Below are positions 36,967 to 50,300 of a DNA stretch of 64,000 nucleotides, in pieces. The translations under genes were made by a program, and so were the position numbers. The stretch spans positions 2,728,001-2,792,000 of the forward strand of contig NC_081333.1 in the NCBI RefSeq assembly GCF_022539665.2, in the 5' to 3' direction. The stretch is from Daphnia carinata. Taxonomy: Eukaryota > Arthropoda > Branchiopoda > Diplostraca > Daphniidae. The stretch's first letter is position 1; each line of letters begins with the position of its first letter. Below the pieces are notes generated by a model. It saw nothing but the letters and a program-made list of their open reading frames with translations, did not search any database and had not been told where the DNA came from.

Positions 36967-37485
36967 TATTCAATTGTTCCTCCAGCCACGCGTTATTCTC
37001 CATCCACGCTACTGAACTAACTGCGAATGGCATCCAATGGACTGAAATTGCCTACGCCAGTAATAACGAGTCTGAGCGGTAGATGATTACGTGTCGGAAA
37101 AAAAGAAAAAAGTGTGATTTTTTTTTTTGGCGAAATTTTTTTTTTTTTTTGTGTAAAACGGATTGCCATATATTTTTTCAAAAATGTTTACAATTTAGCA
37201 AGGTAACGATGTGCTTTAGTTTCTAAATCGTCTAAAATTACGAAAAGTAACTGTTTTTTTTATGAGATCAGAAATTTCTGAAAAAAGGAAAACACATTTA
37301 CGAGCGTTGGCGCGCCAGAACGGTACGGCGCATTCATGCCACAGCCCATTATTTAATATATTTTCAAAATAACTGCTTTGACGAGCAAATGAATAATTTT
37401 CCTGAACAAAGCGTTTAATTTTTATTGTAAAGAGCAATAAATTAAGAATTTCAAGTAGTTTTGTCAAAATGTTTGGCTAGAAACG

Positions 37486-38162
37486 TAAGCCCGACACACA
37501 GAGGGTCGGGCTTATTTGCCCGACCTGTTAGCGCACCCCTCTGTTTTTTACGTATATTTCAAAAACCATAAAGCCAATGCAAAAATGAACTTGATTTTCA
37601 TGGTTTCCATTCAATTTTGAATCGAAATCATGTATTTCAAGTGAAATTTAAGTTTTGGCCAAAAATGAAAAAGTGGGAAGGCTATAGCCTTCTCACTTTT
37701 ATCAAAATCGGCCAAGAACGAAATCTCATGGAATTGGATGAAACTCACCTATGGTAATCAAAACTGAATGGTGATTACGAATACAATATTAGTTTGCCCC
37801 TCAGTCTTGTTTAGATCCTAATTTGATTGATATTTCCAGCATGGAAACCTATTTTTACGATATTTCTGTTAATAGATGGCGTTGGCGACGGTAAACAAAC
37901 TAATATCACTTTGATTACATTTTACTCCAAAACTGCACAATTAAGAGGAAAACTTATGCTATATTCGGAATCAGCGTTTAATTCTGATTCTTTCTGGTGA
38001 GTTTAAACCAATTCCGTGAGATTTCATTCTTTGCCGATTTTGACAAAAGTGGGAAGGCTATAGCCTTCTCACTTTTGTGGCGTAAAAAACATTCCCACTA
38101 AAGTGGCGTAAAAAACAAGCCCCAAAAAATAGGCCCGACAAAATAAGCCCGACTTTTTCGTA
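37486..38162. mobile_element. TAAGCCCGAC-family repeat, copy 2 (about 0.68 kb)
   Basis: It starts with the hairpin TAAGCCCGAC (37486-37495), a 9-nt loop and GTCGGGCTTA (37505-37514). It ends near 38133-38157 with GGCCCGAC followed by AATAAGCCCGACTTTTT. This is the arrangement of copy 1 at 31791-32113, but the interior is longer and contains a foldback segment. No coding capacity is seen. Confidence 0.5.
37669..38076. repeat. Foldback segment with palindromic ends (MITE-like)
   Basis: Each end carries a near-perfect palindrome around GAAGGCTATAGCCTTC (37669-37700 and 38045-38076). The adjoining sequences (to about 37750 and from about 37997) are inverted repeats of each other, sharing CAAAATCGGC and GAGATTTC/GAAATCTC. 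Total about 408 bp, non-coding. Confidence 0.7.
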
Positions 38163-38357
38163 ATTGTTTTTTTTTTAAATAAGAAACCTCAATGTAACTT
38201 TAAAAACAAAAAATCTACACTCCAAATTAAACAAGGGTCACGAATATTGATGGACGGAAATATTCGGTTAAAACCGATTAAATATTATTTTTCGGCATTA
38301 GCACAATATAATCTTTGATTACATAAAGACGTTTTTTTCCTTGCAGAAATGATTTTG

Positions 38358-39826
38358 TTATGGAACTATGCCTTTAACGCGGTTGGGGTATGGATTCTCT
38401 GGGTGTTTGTCCATTCTTTGGTAAAAATAAAACATTTGATTAAGCCATTTAAATATTGTTAATAATGCTTACCCTTTAAAGAAAGTTGAAAAATCAAATG
38501 TACAGCCAGCATCTCCTTGATCTAGTTGGCCAAGCTGTGCCATATCAACCACCGAAAGGGAAAAGTCGAATACCTGACAAAATTCAATAAAAGTTCAGCG
38601 TTGTTATCAAGGTAAATTTAAAAAATGGAATGGATATATCCCAACTATGAAGTAGTACTTGGAAATTGGCATGAATACGCTCTGGATTGACGCTCTTAGG
38701 GATAACGGCAACCCCTAGTTCAATGAGATATCTGAGAAGAACTTGTGTACTCGATTTCTTGTGTTTTTCAGCAATTTTAACTACCACTGGATGAGTGAAC
38801 AGATCAGGGATGGCAACAGGTGGTCTATTAAAACGAAACAGTGTTATTAGGATTGCAAAGTGTTTGGATACATCTATCTCTACATCTAAAAGTTTATTGC
38901 CACTTACTTCAGACCTAGCTTGGAGTAAAAATCATTTCGACCAGGTGAACCCAGTGGTGCGTAGGCACAAATGGTCAGTTCATGTTTTTTGCAAAATTCT
39001 CTGAGCGATTTTTGCTGGAATTGAACATGAAGTTCAACTTGCACATTTGCTGGTTTTATACGAGCATTATTGATGATTCGGCTAATCTGTTCCTCGTTGA
39101 AGTTTGAGATTCCAATTGATTTCACCAAACCAGCATCTACTTGGTTTTCCATCGACTTGGGAACCAAAACATAATTGTATACAAGTGTTATTGTTGTCCA
39201 AATTCGATTGGCTTTCTTAGCGAAACATTATACTGATATGGTCAAGTACCTTCCACAGCTCCACTAAGTTTGTCTTCATGTCTATCATAGCGAATCCTTG
39301 GGCATCATGAGGGAAAACGTCTGTATCGTGTTTTCCTATTAGACCGACTGGGGCATGGATCAGATAGAGGTCGATATAGTCCAGACGGAGTGCGGCTAAA
39401 GACTTCTTTAGGAACTTTTCTACATCCTCCGGGCGATTACCAATCATCGGTAGCTGATGAGCAGAAATGTTTTAATTTAGACATTTTTCCCACTGTGTTG
39501 CCTACGTACACACCTTTGTCACAATGAAGAGCTCTTCACGCTTAACTTTTCCTGCCTCAATCCAACGCTGAAGTACTTCGCCAATAGCGTCTTCATTCAA
39601 GTAGTTGTATGCGGCATCCATGTGACGATAGCCAGCCTCCAACGCTGCATTTATTGCTGTCTCGATTTCTTCTCTGGAGGACTGTTAAGAAAAAAAAAAA
39701 TCATTTAATTTGCTGGAACATTTTGGAATGACTTTACACTGAAGTTCTAACCTGCCAAGTCCCAAGTCCAACAATTGGCATTTTTTCTCCATTCCAAAAG
39801 GTGATGTGTTTTTGGTTAGTCGACAT
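38358..39826 (-). CDS. Aldo-keto reductase family protein
   Basis: Cytosolic NAD(P)H-dependent carbonyl reductase of the AKR1/AKR2 type; the physiological substrate cannot be read from sequence. Seven minus-strand exons: 39826-39752, 39681-39514, 39453-39250, 39155-38908, 38824-38659, 38573-38473 and 38415-38358 (TAA), 339 aa. The barrel starts with MPIVGLGTWQ. The catalytic tetrad is visible: Asp and Tyr in HMDAAYNY, Lys in LFIVTK and His in LYLIHAP (the usual Trp after the His is Ala). SIGISNFN, the cofactor segment VIPKSVNPERIHANFQ and the loop region CAYAPLGSPGR follow the family order. The C-terminal tail ends NPYPNRVKGIVP. Confidence 0.93.
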
Positions 39827-41794
39827 TATTGCACACTAGTTTTCCTTGTGATATAATACGTACGCTTGCGTTCGACTTCACCTGCTTTACAGAACTGATA
39901 AGTTATCTCACCATAGCAGCGAGGCTTTATACACATTTTACCTTGCCGAGTCACTCCTGGCATACAAAGATGCGGACCTTACTTGTCGTGTGCGCTTCTT
40001 GCACTTCATAGGGTATGGATGTTCAAGCAGCCGAGTCACCATGACTGGCGTTTTTGGGTTCCGGCGAATCAGCCTGCGGGAAAAAGAGGAAATTGTTTTC
40101 ATCGTGACATCAGACTTCTATGTTGAAACTTTCTTTTTAACAAATACCTCTTTTTGTCACCGCTACGTTCTAAACGTCAGCAAACGCCGTTAGCTTAAGG
40201 GTAAAAAATGAACCACCACCATCAAGCACGCGATGGAGGCAGGTGCCTATGACGTCATGCCATTAATACGGGCGCAGTATGCATTACAAAACGTTACGAT
40301 AGGGAAAAGGGAAAAAGAAGACGTAAAGCCATAAGCCAGAACTGATTTTATCAGACATCTTTTAGCTTCTCGAACCATCTAGAAGATTGTTCTAGACTCC
40401 TCTTTTCTTTGTAACATCCAACTGACTGTCGAGCGTGACTAGCCACTGTCACGTAGAGATTTATAGTGTTTTAATTATAAAAGAAGAGAAACTTAATTGC
40501 TGGTAATAAAACTTCGAATGAAAACAGCTTAGTTCAACATACAGGGGTTGGGGTAGAAAACTATTTAGAAATAATTTTCGAACAAGATGAGGTATACTTA
40601 CAGTTTTGACCTGGATATGCCGTAGTCGAAGGAACATATCAGCGAATGCTGTTCTTTATTCCCACTTGCTTCTGCTGGAGTTGGCCATCAAGCTCCACTC
40701 AGTATGGGCTAAGCCGGAAAAGTAAAATGGAAATTGCGCAATTCCAATTGAAAATGCGCAGTATTATCAATTAAAAGCGGCGTGCCAAGGTCTTCTGGAA
40801 GAAACGGTGATAAAAGCTGTGCTCCGGCAAAGTTCATGGTTCCATCCTACGCGATGTAAATAATAGTGGTCTTATCTTTGATGAAACTGCTGTAAAGCAC
40901 CGATTTCACGGCCGTCTGGGTTTTTCAATCACTACCAAAAGGCATTCCGTGTCATTCCAAAGTCTGACAGCCGCCCCCTCAACATTTGGTATGAAATGGC
41001 TGATGATTGTCGGCTCACATGTGCGACCACTCGAACTTTGTCACAATCACAATGTACATCCACGATGCCAGCTGGTTCTAGAAAACACCCTAAAAACCAA
41101 GAACATTTTCAAATTAATTCACAGTAACCAGAGAAATATTTAATTTATATTAATGAAGTTATTGGCGATGGTAAAGTTAATATTATTAACTAAACGGCAA
41201 TCTCCCAGATTCATTGTTAGGTAATTAAGCGATGATTGTTATTCCTAACTTATTCATTAAGTTATGGCGATTGGAAAAAGAACCCAAATAGAATTTAATA
41301 GATAAGAATTCTTTCTGAGTTTTTTACATCCAGGTCTGGTGCTTGCTCAATTCAGATAGCTACGAGTATTTTTTGCTATGTTTACGTCTGGAAGGCGTCT
41401 ACATCGCTGGGGTCACTGCGTTCGATTTTACGTACATGCTACGAGATATCTACTGGAAATGCATTACGCTCTTAACAATACTGAATTTACAAATGAAAAA
41501 AAAACGCATTTTCTAGTTGTGTTTTTTTTTTCTTCACATAGAAATCCAAAGTTTGCAATTTTTATTAAAATCTTTTGGGGTCACCGGAGGGCCTTCGATT
41601 CATCTAATTTGTCCATCTCAGCAAATAGATAACATTAACGCCCACCCTTGAAGAATGTTTTCGTTAAGATTCATTCTTTACAGATTTTGCTTGTACAGAG
41701 ATTCCTTGCGAAAAGAACAAGACTCGTTTTCATGCAAATATGGCGTTTCTGAAGGCTAAACAGGGAAGCGAGATCATGTTACTTCTGACCGGCG
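39827..41794. other. Divergent intergenic region between aldo-keto reductase and vitellogenin-like gene
   Basis: The two flanking genes are transcribed away from each other, so about 2 kb may hold regulatory sequence for both. A minus-strand TATA box for the reductase is listed separately. No coding region is convincing. Confidence 0.5.
39925..39931 (-). promoter_or_regulatory. Candidate TATA box of the aldo-keto reductase gene
   Basis: TATAAAG on the minus strand lies about 100 bp upstream of the reductase ATG at 39826. Position and sequence fit a core promoter; no transcript evidence is available. Confidence 0.5.
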
Positions 41795-41802
41795 TATAAA
41801 AA
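41795..41802 (+). promoter_or_regulatory. TATA box of the vitellogenin-like gene
   Basis: TATAAAAA lies 74 bp upstream of the ATG at 41869. An arthropod-type TCAGT initiator-like pentamer occurs at 41838-41842, slightly farther downstream than the usual 30 bp. Confidence 0.65.
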
Positions 41803-41868
41803 GGGATTCAAAAGAGACCCCAATCAATTCGCTGTCGTCAGTGATCCTCTTGGACGCTAAGCAGCATC

Positions 41869-44800
41869 ATGGCACGACTGAGCCTGTTGGGACTCGCACT
41901 TCTTCTCGTCATTGGTCAATGCCGTGCGGAAGGTAAAGTCTAGATTTTGTTTGATTTTTTTAAATCGTATGTTTCATGCTAATACTAAAACAAATTTTCG
42001 TTCTAAAAATCCACTTAGGTTTGTTCGAAGACGGACAAGAATACCAATACAGTTACCTTACCTTCACCACGTCTGGCGTTCGTGAACCGACTCCTTCTGG
42101 CTCCTCCTTTGGCATCCGTGGCAACTTGCTTATCCAGAAACAAGCCGGAGAAGCTATCGTCAAGGTATGAACTGCAAAGAAAAGATTTCGTTTCATAACG
42201 GCATTTTTACATAATTTAAAATTTGCAAATAGCTTTCGGATGTTACTTTGGGTATGCACAATGGACCCGACTCACTTCTCTCGACTGTCAAGTTCTTGAA
42301 GAAGCCCGAGTTGGTTATGTTGGAGAAACCCTTCAAAATTTCGTTCTTGAACGGAAAGGTAAATTGTAGTGAAAACATCATGTGGTATTTCGTGTAAAAA
42401 TGTAATTGCTGCTGTTTTCAGATCACTGGATTCGACGCTGACGCTTCGGATGCCGAATGGTCCATCAACATCAAGAAGGGTTTGGCCACCAAGCTTCAGA
42501 TGGACGTTGCTGCTGGAGAGATTGGCAAGGGAGACAGCGCGTTCTTGCGTACTGTTGAGGTATAAACATTTATTATCAATTTGTAGCTAAAAATTATGTG
42601 AATGATTAACGGGACTTACATTAGGACACCGTTGTGGGCACCTGTAACACCACCTACTCTTTCGGAGGCTCCGAAAAGGGTCGTCTGATGTTGATTAAGC
42701 AGCGTACTCAAAGCGAATGCACCAATGTCCCTCGCATGAGTCACAACAGCTTTGGTGCCACCAACTGTGCCGGAAAGTTGCAAGACGAGCTCGTTGCCAC
42801 CACTCAGCTTTACTACCAGCTCAGCCGCGGAGCTACCCCCAACACTGCCAAGGCTCACATCATCTCTTCCTTCGGCTACCAGGTTCTCCAGTGGTATCCT
42901 CCTGCAGGATCTCCTTTCTACAACTTGGCCAAGTACGAACACTTTGTTTACCTTTGTGCATTTTTAGATGTGATAAGCATCAATTGAATGTTTTTTCTTC
43001 CATTGCAATAGCACCACTTTGGTGCTGAAATCTTCCGGACCCATTGCTAAGCCAATCTCCGCTTCTGGTTTGACCAAGCACTATGGCAGTCTCCGTTACA
43101 CACTAAAGCGCCCGATTCCGACTCCCGAAGATTTGGACTTGGCTCGTGAGGAAGACTTCTTGCATCCCGAGGAGCCTCAATCTCAGCAAGTTCTGCGCGC
43201 TAAGGTAAAATATGCTTGGAATTTAAGACAATGATTTGTACCTTACATTTTGTTGTGTAATCTACAGGCTGTTCCCGTCTTGACTAAGTTGAAGGAAGTC
43301 ATTGGATCAGCTGCTCTTGACGAAGAAACTCTCATGGATCCCACAGCCATGGCCGCCATTCAGCTTTTCCAAGCCATGAGTTTGGAAAGTCTGCAAGCTG
43401 TTTGGAAAAATGTAGCAAATGACGAGGAGCTCAAGTAACATCACGAATGAATTTTAAACGAGATAACCCGGTGTAGCAATTTAGAATTCGCGTTGACGGT
43501 TTGTTTAATTTTTCAGAAACCTGTTCAATGAGATCCTTCCAGCTACTGGTACAAACCCTGCTGCCTTGATGGTCAAGGAATTGATTCTAAGTGGCAAACT
43601 CTCTGATATGGAAGCCCGCCGTATGGTTGCTTTCCTACCCTATTACCTGCGCATGCCCTCTGAGAAATTGTTGACTTCCTGGGAGGATCTGCTGAAGGAG
43701 AGCCCCAGCATCAAGACCAAGTATGAATGAGTTACCTCTCAAATGTTGAGTTTCGCTAAATAATTGTTTTGGATCAGGGAACTGAGGGGAGCCATCGCTT
43801 TGGCTTTCGGTCACCTGATCGGCGTCACTTGCTCCTCCAACAAATTGCGCCCTTGCAAGACCGACACCATCAACAAGTACACTCGTATGGCCTATGAAGC
43901 CTTCAAGTCCGCCAAGACCCACCCCGAGATGATCGTTACCCTGAGCACGCTGCGCAACACCAATTTGATTCCCGCCATTGAGCGTCTTATCCCGCACGTC
44001 AAGAGCGGCTCCGTTCCTCACGCCGTCCGCCCACACGTCATTTTCGCTCTACAGCCAATTGCTGCCGTCAACCGCAACAAATTCTTGTCTGCTGTCCTCC
44101 CTCTGATCCTTAATGCCACCGAAACCACCGAAATCCGTATTGCCGCCATCTCCACTCTATTCCGTGTCCAACCCACTTTCTTGGAGCTGCAGCAGTTGAT
44201 CGCAGGTGCCATTTGGGAACGCAATCAAGAAGTGCTCAACTTCATGATGACCACCTTCCGCGTAAGAAGATTACTCATTTCTAATCTGAATAAGTTGATT
44301 ACTAACCGTGTTATTCAATTGTAGAACTACGCCGACTCCAAGAACCCCTGCGTCAAGCCCATCGCCCAGCAGCTCCAGTTGTTGTTGCGCCGCGTCGCTC
44401 ACATCAAGACCAACTTCTTCCGTTCCAGCAACCGCGTTTTCGACTTCCAGGACCAGAAATATGGTTTCGGTGGTGGACTCCAGCTCGTCACTGTTTACGG
44501 TGAAGAATCCCGCGCTCCTCTCATCATCTCCGGACGTGCCAACTACCGCATCTCTGAATACGGCTATGTTCCTCTTGAAATTATGATACGATTGGAAGGT
44601 AATATTCAATTCTTTTCGAAAAATGAACTAAAAAAGAAAAATAAGAAACACAAATTAAATTTGTTCCAGGTGTTGAGGATGCCTACGTGCGTCTCTTCCG
44701 CAGACTGGACCCCAAGGACTTCAAGCTCGATACCCTGAAGGATCTTTTGCAGAAGACCATGAAGATCGTCCCCCGCCAGCAGGCTCCCATGAAGATGGAA

Positions 44801-47347
44801 GTCTTGTTGCGTTCTCAAGGATACACTTTGATGTACCGTCACATGGGAATGGAAGAAATCGCTGGTCTGATGGAAGGCAAGGGATTGGTCGAAATGATTT
44901 CTCGTGGCTTGAAACTGACTCGCAATATGGTTATGTTGGGCGGCCAGCACGTCAGCTGGAGGGCTAACGATCTCGGTCTCCCCGTCGGTGTCGGTCTCAG
45001 CACTCCTGGCTTCGCTCGCCACCAATTGGCTTACGGCAACGTCAACCAGCCCAACAAGCTCGGCCGCTCCATCCAGGCTGATTTGGACGTCACCATGCAG
45101 GTTGCCACCTACTTGGTCGCCTACAACCCCCTCGGCGTTTCTCAGGGAATCGTCAAGATCCGCGGATCCCGCATCCACCTGCCCGCCAACCTTTTGATTG
45201 GTTTCTCCCCCGCTGACAGCCAGGTCGAAATCAAGATCAACACCTCCACCGAAGAGAAGCCCTTGTCGTACTTGTTCGGCAGCAAAACTTTTGCTTTCAT
45301 GTGGGGCAAAGATGACTCCAAAGCTCTTTCTTACCTTAAGGATACCTGCTCAGAATGCGAATCTAAAGCTTTGGTAACTCGTGGCGAACAATTCCGCAAA
45401 GGTATTTTCATCATAATATAACATATATATATAATATTCGAAGAAATAACATGCTTTCGTTGCTAGGTCAAGTTATTCGCGAAAACATCAACGAACTTTT
45501 GGGTATGGAATCTCACATCGAAGTTTACAACTGCGAGACCTACACCGGCAAGGCCTCCATCGCCAAGGTGATGTTCGAGTCTTTCAAGCCTTCCGAGATC
45601 AACTCGCACGGCAGCGTTGCCGGTTTCGCCGTTATGGGCTTGATGCAGATGCGCAACTACTTCTACCACTATCCTCCCACTGGCACCTGCTCCATGAAGG
45701 CCGTCCTCCACAGGACTCAAGTTAAACCGGCTGAAGCTATCGAGATTAAGCTCAAGATGGATTCCGCTGTACCAGCTGGCAAAAAGGCCGCTCCTGGCAG
45801 AAGTTTCAGCAATGTTAAGGGAGCCATCACTTTGTTGGGCACCCCTGAGCGCAAATGGAATGTCGAAGTCAATGTCGAGAGGGAGCCTTTCAATGTCAAA
45901 TCCCAGGTCGCCGTGAAGATTGCCCGTCTGGCGAACCGCGAACTAAACGTTCCCAACCGTGCTCTCTGCGTCAACGTCAAAACCGCTTGGGCCGCTTTGC
46001 CCGACGACGTTTTTGAAACTCCATCATCCATCGAGCCTTCCGTTCAGCGTGAAGTCTCCTTCGTCTGGGGTGAGGCTCCCGCTGACCAGTGCCCTAAAGC
46101 TAATGCCAAGGACATCTCCACGATTTTGATCAAGGTTCAGGGTAACATTACCGAAGCTCAACGAGAAGCCGCCACCAGCCGCAACACCTATCCCTACGAT
46201 CGCTGCGATTTGGACCGGAACGATGCCGGCCGTTCTGGAATCGTTGGTCCGATGACCCAGGTAATGATCACGTTTTGGTCGATATCTTGTTCTTTAACCT
46301 GGCAAAACGCAATTTGAGCTCTTAGGCGATGGATTGTAATTATTTTTATTTTTCCAGGCTTGTTACGAGGCTGTTCTGCACTACGCTACTCCTCGCAGCT
46401 ACGTTTTGGACATCAATTACGCCAACATGTCTCCCCGTGGTCAGATGGCTCTTCTGCGTATCGACACCATGCTAAAGGCCACCTTGTTGCCCTACTGGAG
46501 CATGCATGCCCCTCATGGTCCTACTGCCACAGCAAAGAAAGTCGCCGGTGCCGGCCACATTGAATTGAAAATGGATGTTAACGAAGATGACGTTGACTTG
46601 CATGTCCACACTGACCTGATGCACAGTCATTATGAGAATGTTGATGTCCTCAAGAATTTGGGAATGGCTTTGCGTAACGCCCGTCTGCCTATGTCTCAAA
46701 TGTTCGCCATCAAGGCCGGTTGGGTCGGCGTTTGCGACGTTGCCCCCAAGGCTGTTGTCACCTTCGATAACGTCACCATGGACTACGATCTTCCCGCTTG
46801 CTACACTCTCATCTCGGCTGACTGCTCTCCTACTCCCCGCTACGCCGTTTTCGCCAAGAAAACTACTGGTTCATCTCTTCCGCTGGCTGTCAAGATCTAC
46901 GCTGGTGGTCACACACTCGAACTGACTCCCGTCTCCAGTGGCGTGGAAGTTAGGGCTAACGAAAAGGTGGTCAAGGTCGACACTAACAAGCCGTACATCT
47001 TGAGCGACAAGGACAACGTTATTCAGTATATCGTCGTTGGCAAGATTGGCGCCCGTTACTTTGTCCAGGTTCCAGTTCTGAAGCTGACCTTCCGTTATAC
47101 TGGTGATGACATCACCAGCATGATCCCCGCTACCCATCGCTCTCAACATTGCGGACTGTGCGGCGATTACAACGGCCAATTTTCTCGCGAATTAGTCAGC
47201 CCATCCGGTTGCAATGTGAAGGATGCCACCGATTTGGCCAGGTCTTACGTCTTGAGAGACAACAAATGCAAGGAGAACATCCCAACCCCTCCTTGTGTCG
47301 CTGAGCCCATCAACGTGGGTGAACGATACCAGAGCAGCCGCTTATAG
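41869..47347 (+). CDS. Vitellogenin-like large lipid transfer protein
   Basis: Secreted lipoprotein of the vitellogenin/apolipophorin superfamily that carries lipid, probably as yolk precursor or haemolymph lipoprotein. Thirteen exons join in frame: 41869-41932, 42019-42164, 42233-42358, 42422-42559, 42625-42932, 43012-43204, 43268-43434, 43517-43720, 43778-44261, 44325-44598, 44670-45401, 45467-46260 and 46358-47347. The product is 1539 aa. A signal peptide (MARLSLLGLALLLVIGQCRA) is followed directly by the lipovitellin N-terminal domain (FEDGQEYQYSY), a helical region to about residue 600 and beta-sheet domains. It ends in a von Willebrand D domain with CGLCGDYNG at about 1475-1483. No superoxide-dismutase-like domain precedes the lipid domain, although one is reported in Daphnia vitellogenins, and no poly-Ser phosvitin tract is seen. 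It may therefore be a divergent paralogue rather than the main yolk protein. Confidence 0.92.
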
Positions 47348-50300
47348 TCCAACACTTATTTGTTTTTCTTTTAATTTTGCATATCCAAATACACGAAATA
47401 ACAACCACTTTTCCTGAATTATCGATAAGAATTCTAAAGCCAATGTTTGAAAAGATGAAAAAATTGGCTATCGGACTACCCTGTCTGATTGGATGAAATG
47501 GCCTAAACAGCAACCAACGAGAAAACGTGATTCTGATCAAAACAAAAAACTCCCGACTTTAAAATAGCGCATTTCATCAGCCCTGACGTCATGTCACATG
47601 GGAGGCTGCATAATAAGGGCAGGTATTCGCAATGATGACTCGCACATTTTTTAAAAGTTACCTGCCTTTTTTTAGCACGAGCTAATACGCGTACAACTTG
47701 AATTCCCAATATTCTATGCTATTTGCTAGTAATAAATAAGGGAAGTCTTACCGGTGCAGCAATACAGCTACACACTTGCGTGTCGCTTCACTGCTTAGTT
47801 AATTGCATACATGAGATATGCTAGGCCATGGACGTCTATGGAGAAAAATATTAAAACGTTCAATGAGTCTATGGTTATCTAAAGAAAAACAAGTTGTGAT
47901 ATACTTCGGCTGCAATTAACGGCTTGACTGGAAAATGAACAGCAATATCTTTCCCTTTAAATGGAATCCTAGGTTTCAATGATTGCATGTCCGTGCTTCG
48001 TTTTAGTCTAGAGAAAAATATTTAATCAGGATAAATCATATTGTAAAATTTAAGAAATAGTATGTGTTATGACCGCTAGAATTCAAAATGAGGTTCTTTG
48101 CAAATGCTTTAACCTTAGCACTTTATCTACCTTTTTGAAATTTATGTCCGTAGAACCGGTCCCTTCCCGTTGCTCTTGTTCAGTGGAACGCAAGGGTTTG
48201 CGTACACAACCTACACATACGTAGAACATAAATTGCGCATTAAAGTTAACCATTACCTTTTTGTAATAAAGTTTCTAATGAGAATGCTTCCCCAAAGAAT
48301 ATATTGGTACACCTTATTCACCTGACAATTCAAATCTGCTTGCTTTGAGGATGCATGATCAATCTGTAAGCACAAATTTAAAAAACATTTTATTGTCACT
48401 ACTACTTTTCAGCCAAAATGCCTTGGAATGCAATCAGAACCTCTTTTGCAAGTTTTTAAATATCCAGTATTTTTCCCACAGGGCAATGAACTTGTTGTTA
48501 ACTAGAAGACCCAACTCATACATCCATACTTGCATGAAACAAATCTCAGGTTATGGAACATTTCAACCAATTTTTTATGATCTGGATTTTAGAAAGACGA
48601 GAAATTAGGTTATCTCTTGAAGAAATATAAGTAAAAACAAAACATACTTGTACGGTAAACCCAGTTTTGTTGAAGACCTTGCAAGAGTGCAAAACAATCA
48701 TGTGAAGCTAAGGGAAATTTCCCTTAGCCAAGATAAAGAAATAATAAATTTCCATCCACATTAATGTGGATGCAAGATGGAAGTGTAGATTGTCCTATAG
48801 AACACAGGTGAACCTGTGGGAATCAATGAGAACATTTACGATTATGGAAACACTGGGAAAACCATGAATGTAAATAATGTGTCCTTACTTTTTTATGAAG
48901 TTGTGTTTCCATATTTTGTTTTAAGGTTCTCACATTGTTTGCTGGCATTTGATGTTAATTCTGCATTTTATAAATCTCTTCATCCAATTACTAAAAAATG
49001 AACAGCAGCAGCACATTCATTCATGGATGCACCTGCAATTAAATAAGGCAAGAAAAGAAATTTTTTTCAGTACAAAGAGTAGACTTTTATCACTGCAAGT
49101 GGATTGATTAATACCCAAATTTAAAAAAAAATAGAAGGAGGAGTATAATCAAACATCTAGGCATAACGTCATAAACTCATAACAGAGTAAGATGGCTGCC
49201 AGATGATGACAAAAGGATTTTTAATGGGGTCACAATGGTTGTTCAATTCTAGTATGGATAGCGCCAAATAAATAGCCCAACAATTCTGCCTTAGATTACA
49301 TTTGACGAGAACAAATTTTCTTTTAAAAATTAAATATGGACGAGTACCGAATCGCACGGAACTCCAAATGTTACGCTTTTCGAGTTAAACAAAGATGTAC
49401 GTACTTGTTCGTCCAGTCGAAGTTTCCTGGCCGTGAACTAATGACGAGGTGCAGCAAGCTGAACCGGGTAGCTGTAGGTAAAAAGAGCTGAGTTGCAAGC
49501 ATTTCTCAAAACCTAACCTAACAGTAAGCTGGATCTCACTTCCAGCAGCTGGTCATTTAACGTAACTTCACTGCTATTTTGAGCTCATTAAAAGATGTTC
49601 GACCATAAGCTTGCCACCAGGAAAAGTTGGATTACGTATGGCTGCCATCGTGGTGCTGACTGCCATAGAGATGTTTGCAATTTTACGTCAACTGAGGTAC
49701 TGTACCATACTGAAACATGAATTAAGGATCACGTATATGACCATCTTTCTTGAATGTGACCAACTGCTTTTAAAGGAAGGAAAAGGTGTTGTACAGCTAC
49801 AGGTAATAAGCTAACCACTACCACTACCAGGAAGTAGGCTTAAGCTTAGTCTCATTGAAGCGATTAGCTGGAAACGAAGTTTAGGATTAAACCTGCTATC
49901 CGATACTTAGCTGTAACTGCAAGGTTTTTAAAAATCCTATTCCGTAATATCCAGCGTTCTGGTTTCAAAATTAATTTTGTATCTCCTAGAAAAGATGCCA
50001 ATACTGCGATAGGCATGAAAAATGTATTCTGCATCCACAATGTTCGCCGGACAGTGTTGCACTTCCGTTATCTAAATGTAAAAACATTTTTCGTTTTCAT
50101 TTCACGTGTCCAGTTTATCTGCTTTGCCTCAAGAATCTTTGGACAAAAGAACTTATTTGCTCAAATAAAAAAAAAACTTGAAGTTTATGTTAAGCATATG
50201 GTTAAGTTTGACCTTAATTTTTCCATACGACAACATTGTATGGCCGTCTTGCTGTTCTAAATGACGCTACTCGGACATCTGTACCAACTTTTTGTTTTTA

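Noticed and set aside
44606-45178. Long antisense open frames within the vitellogenin-like gene (also 43635-44036 and 45717-46031)
   Set aside because: They lie wholly inside confirmed coding exons and have no splice signals or domains of their own.
48700-48800. CRISPR-like or phage-like repeat array
   Set aside because: Only one local inverted repeat (around GGGAAATTTCCC) is present, with no regularly spaced repeats; the genome is eukaryotic.
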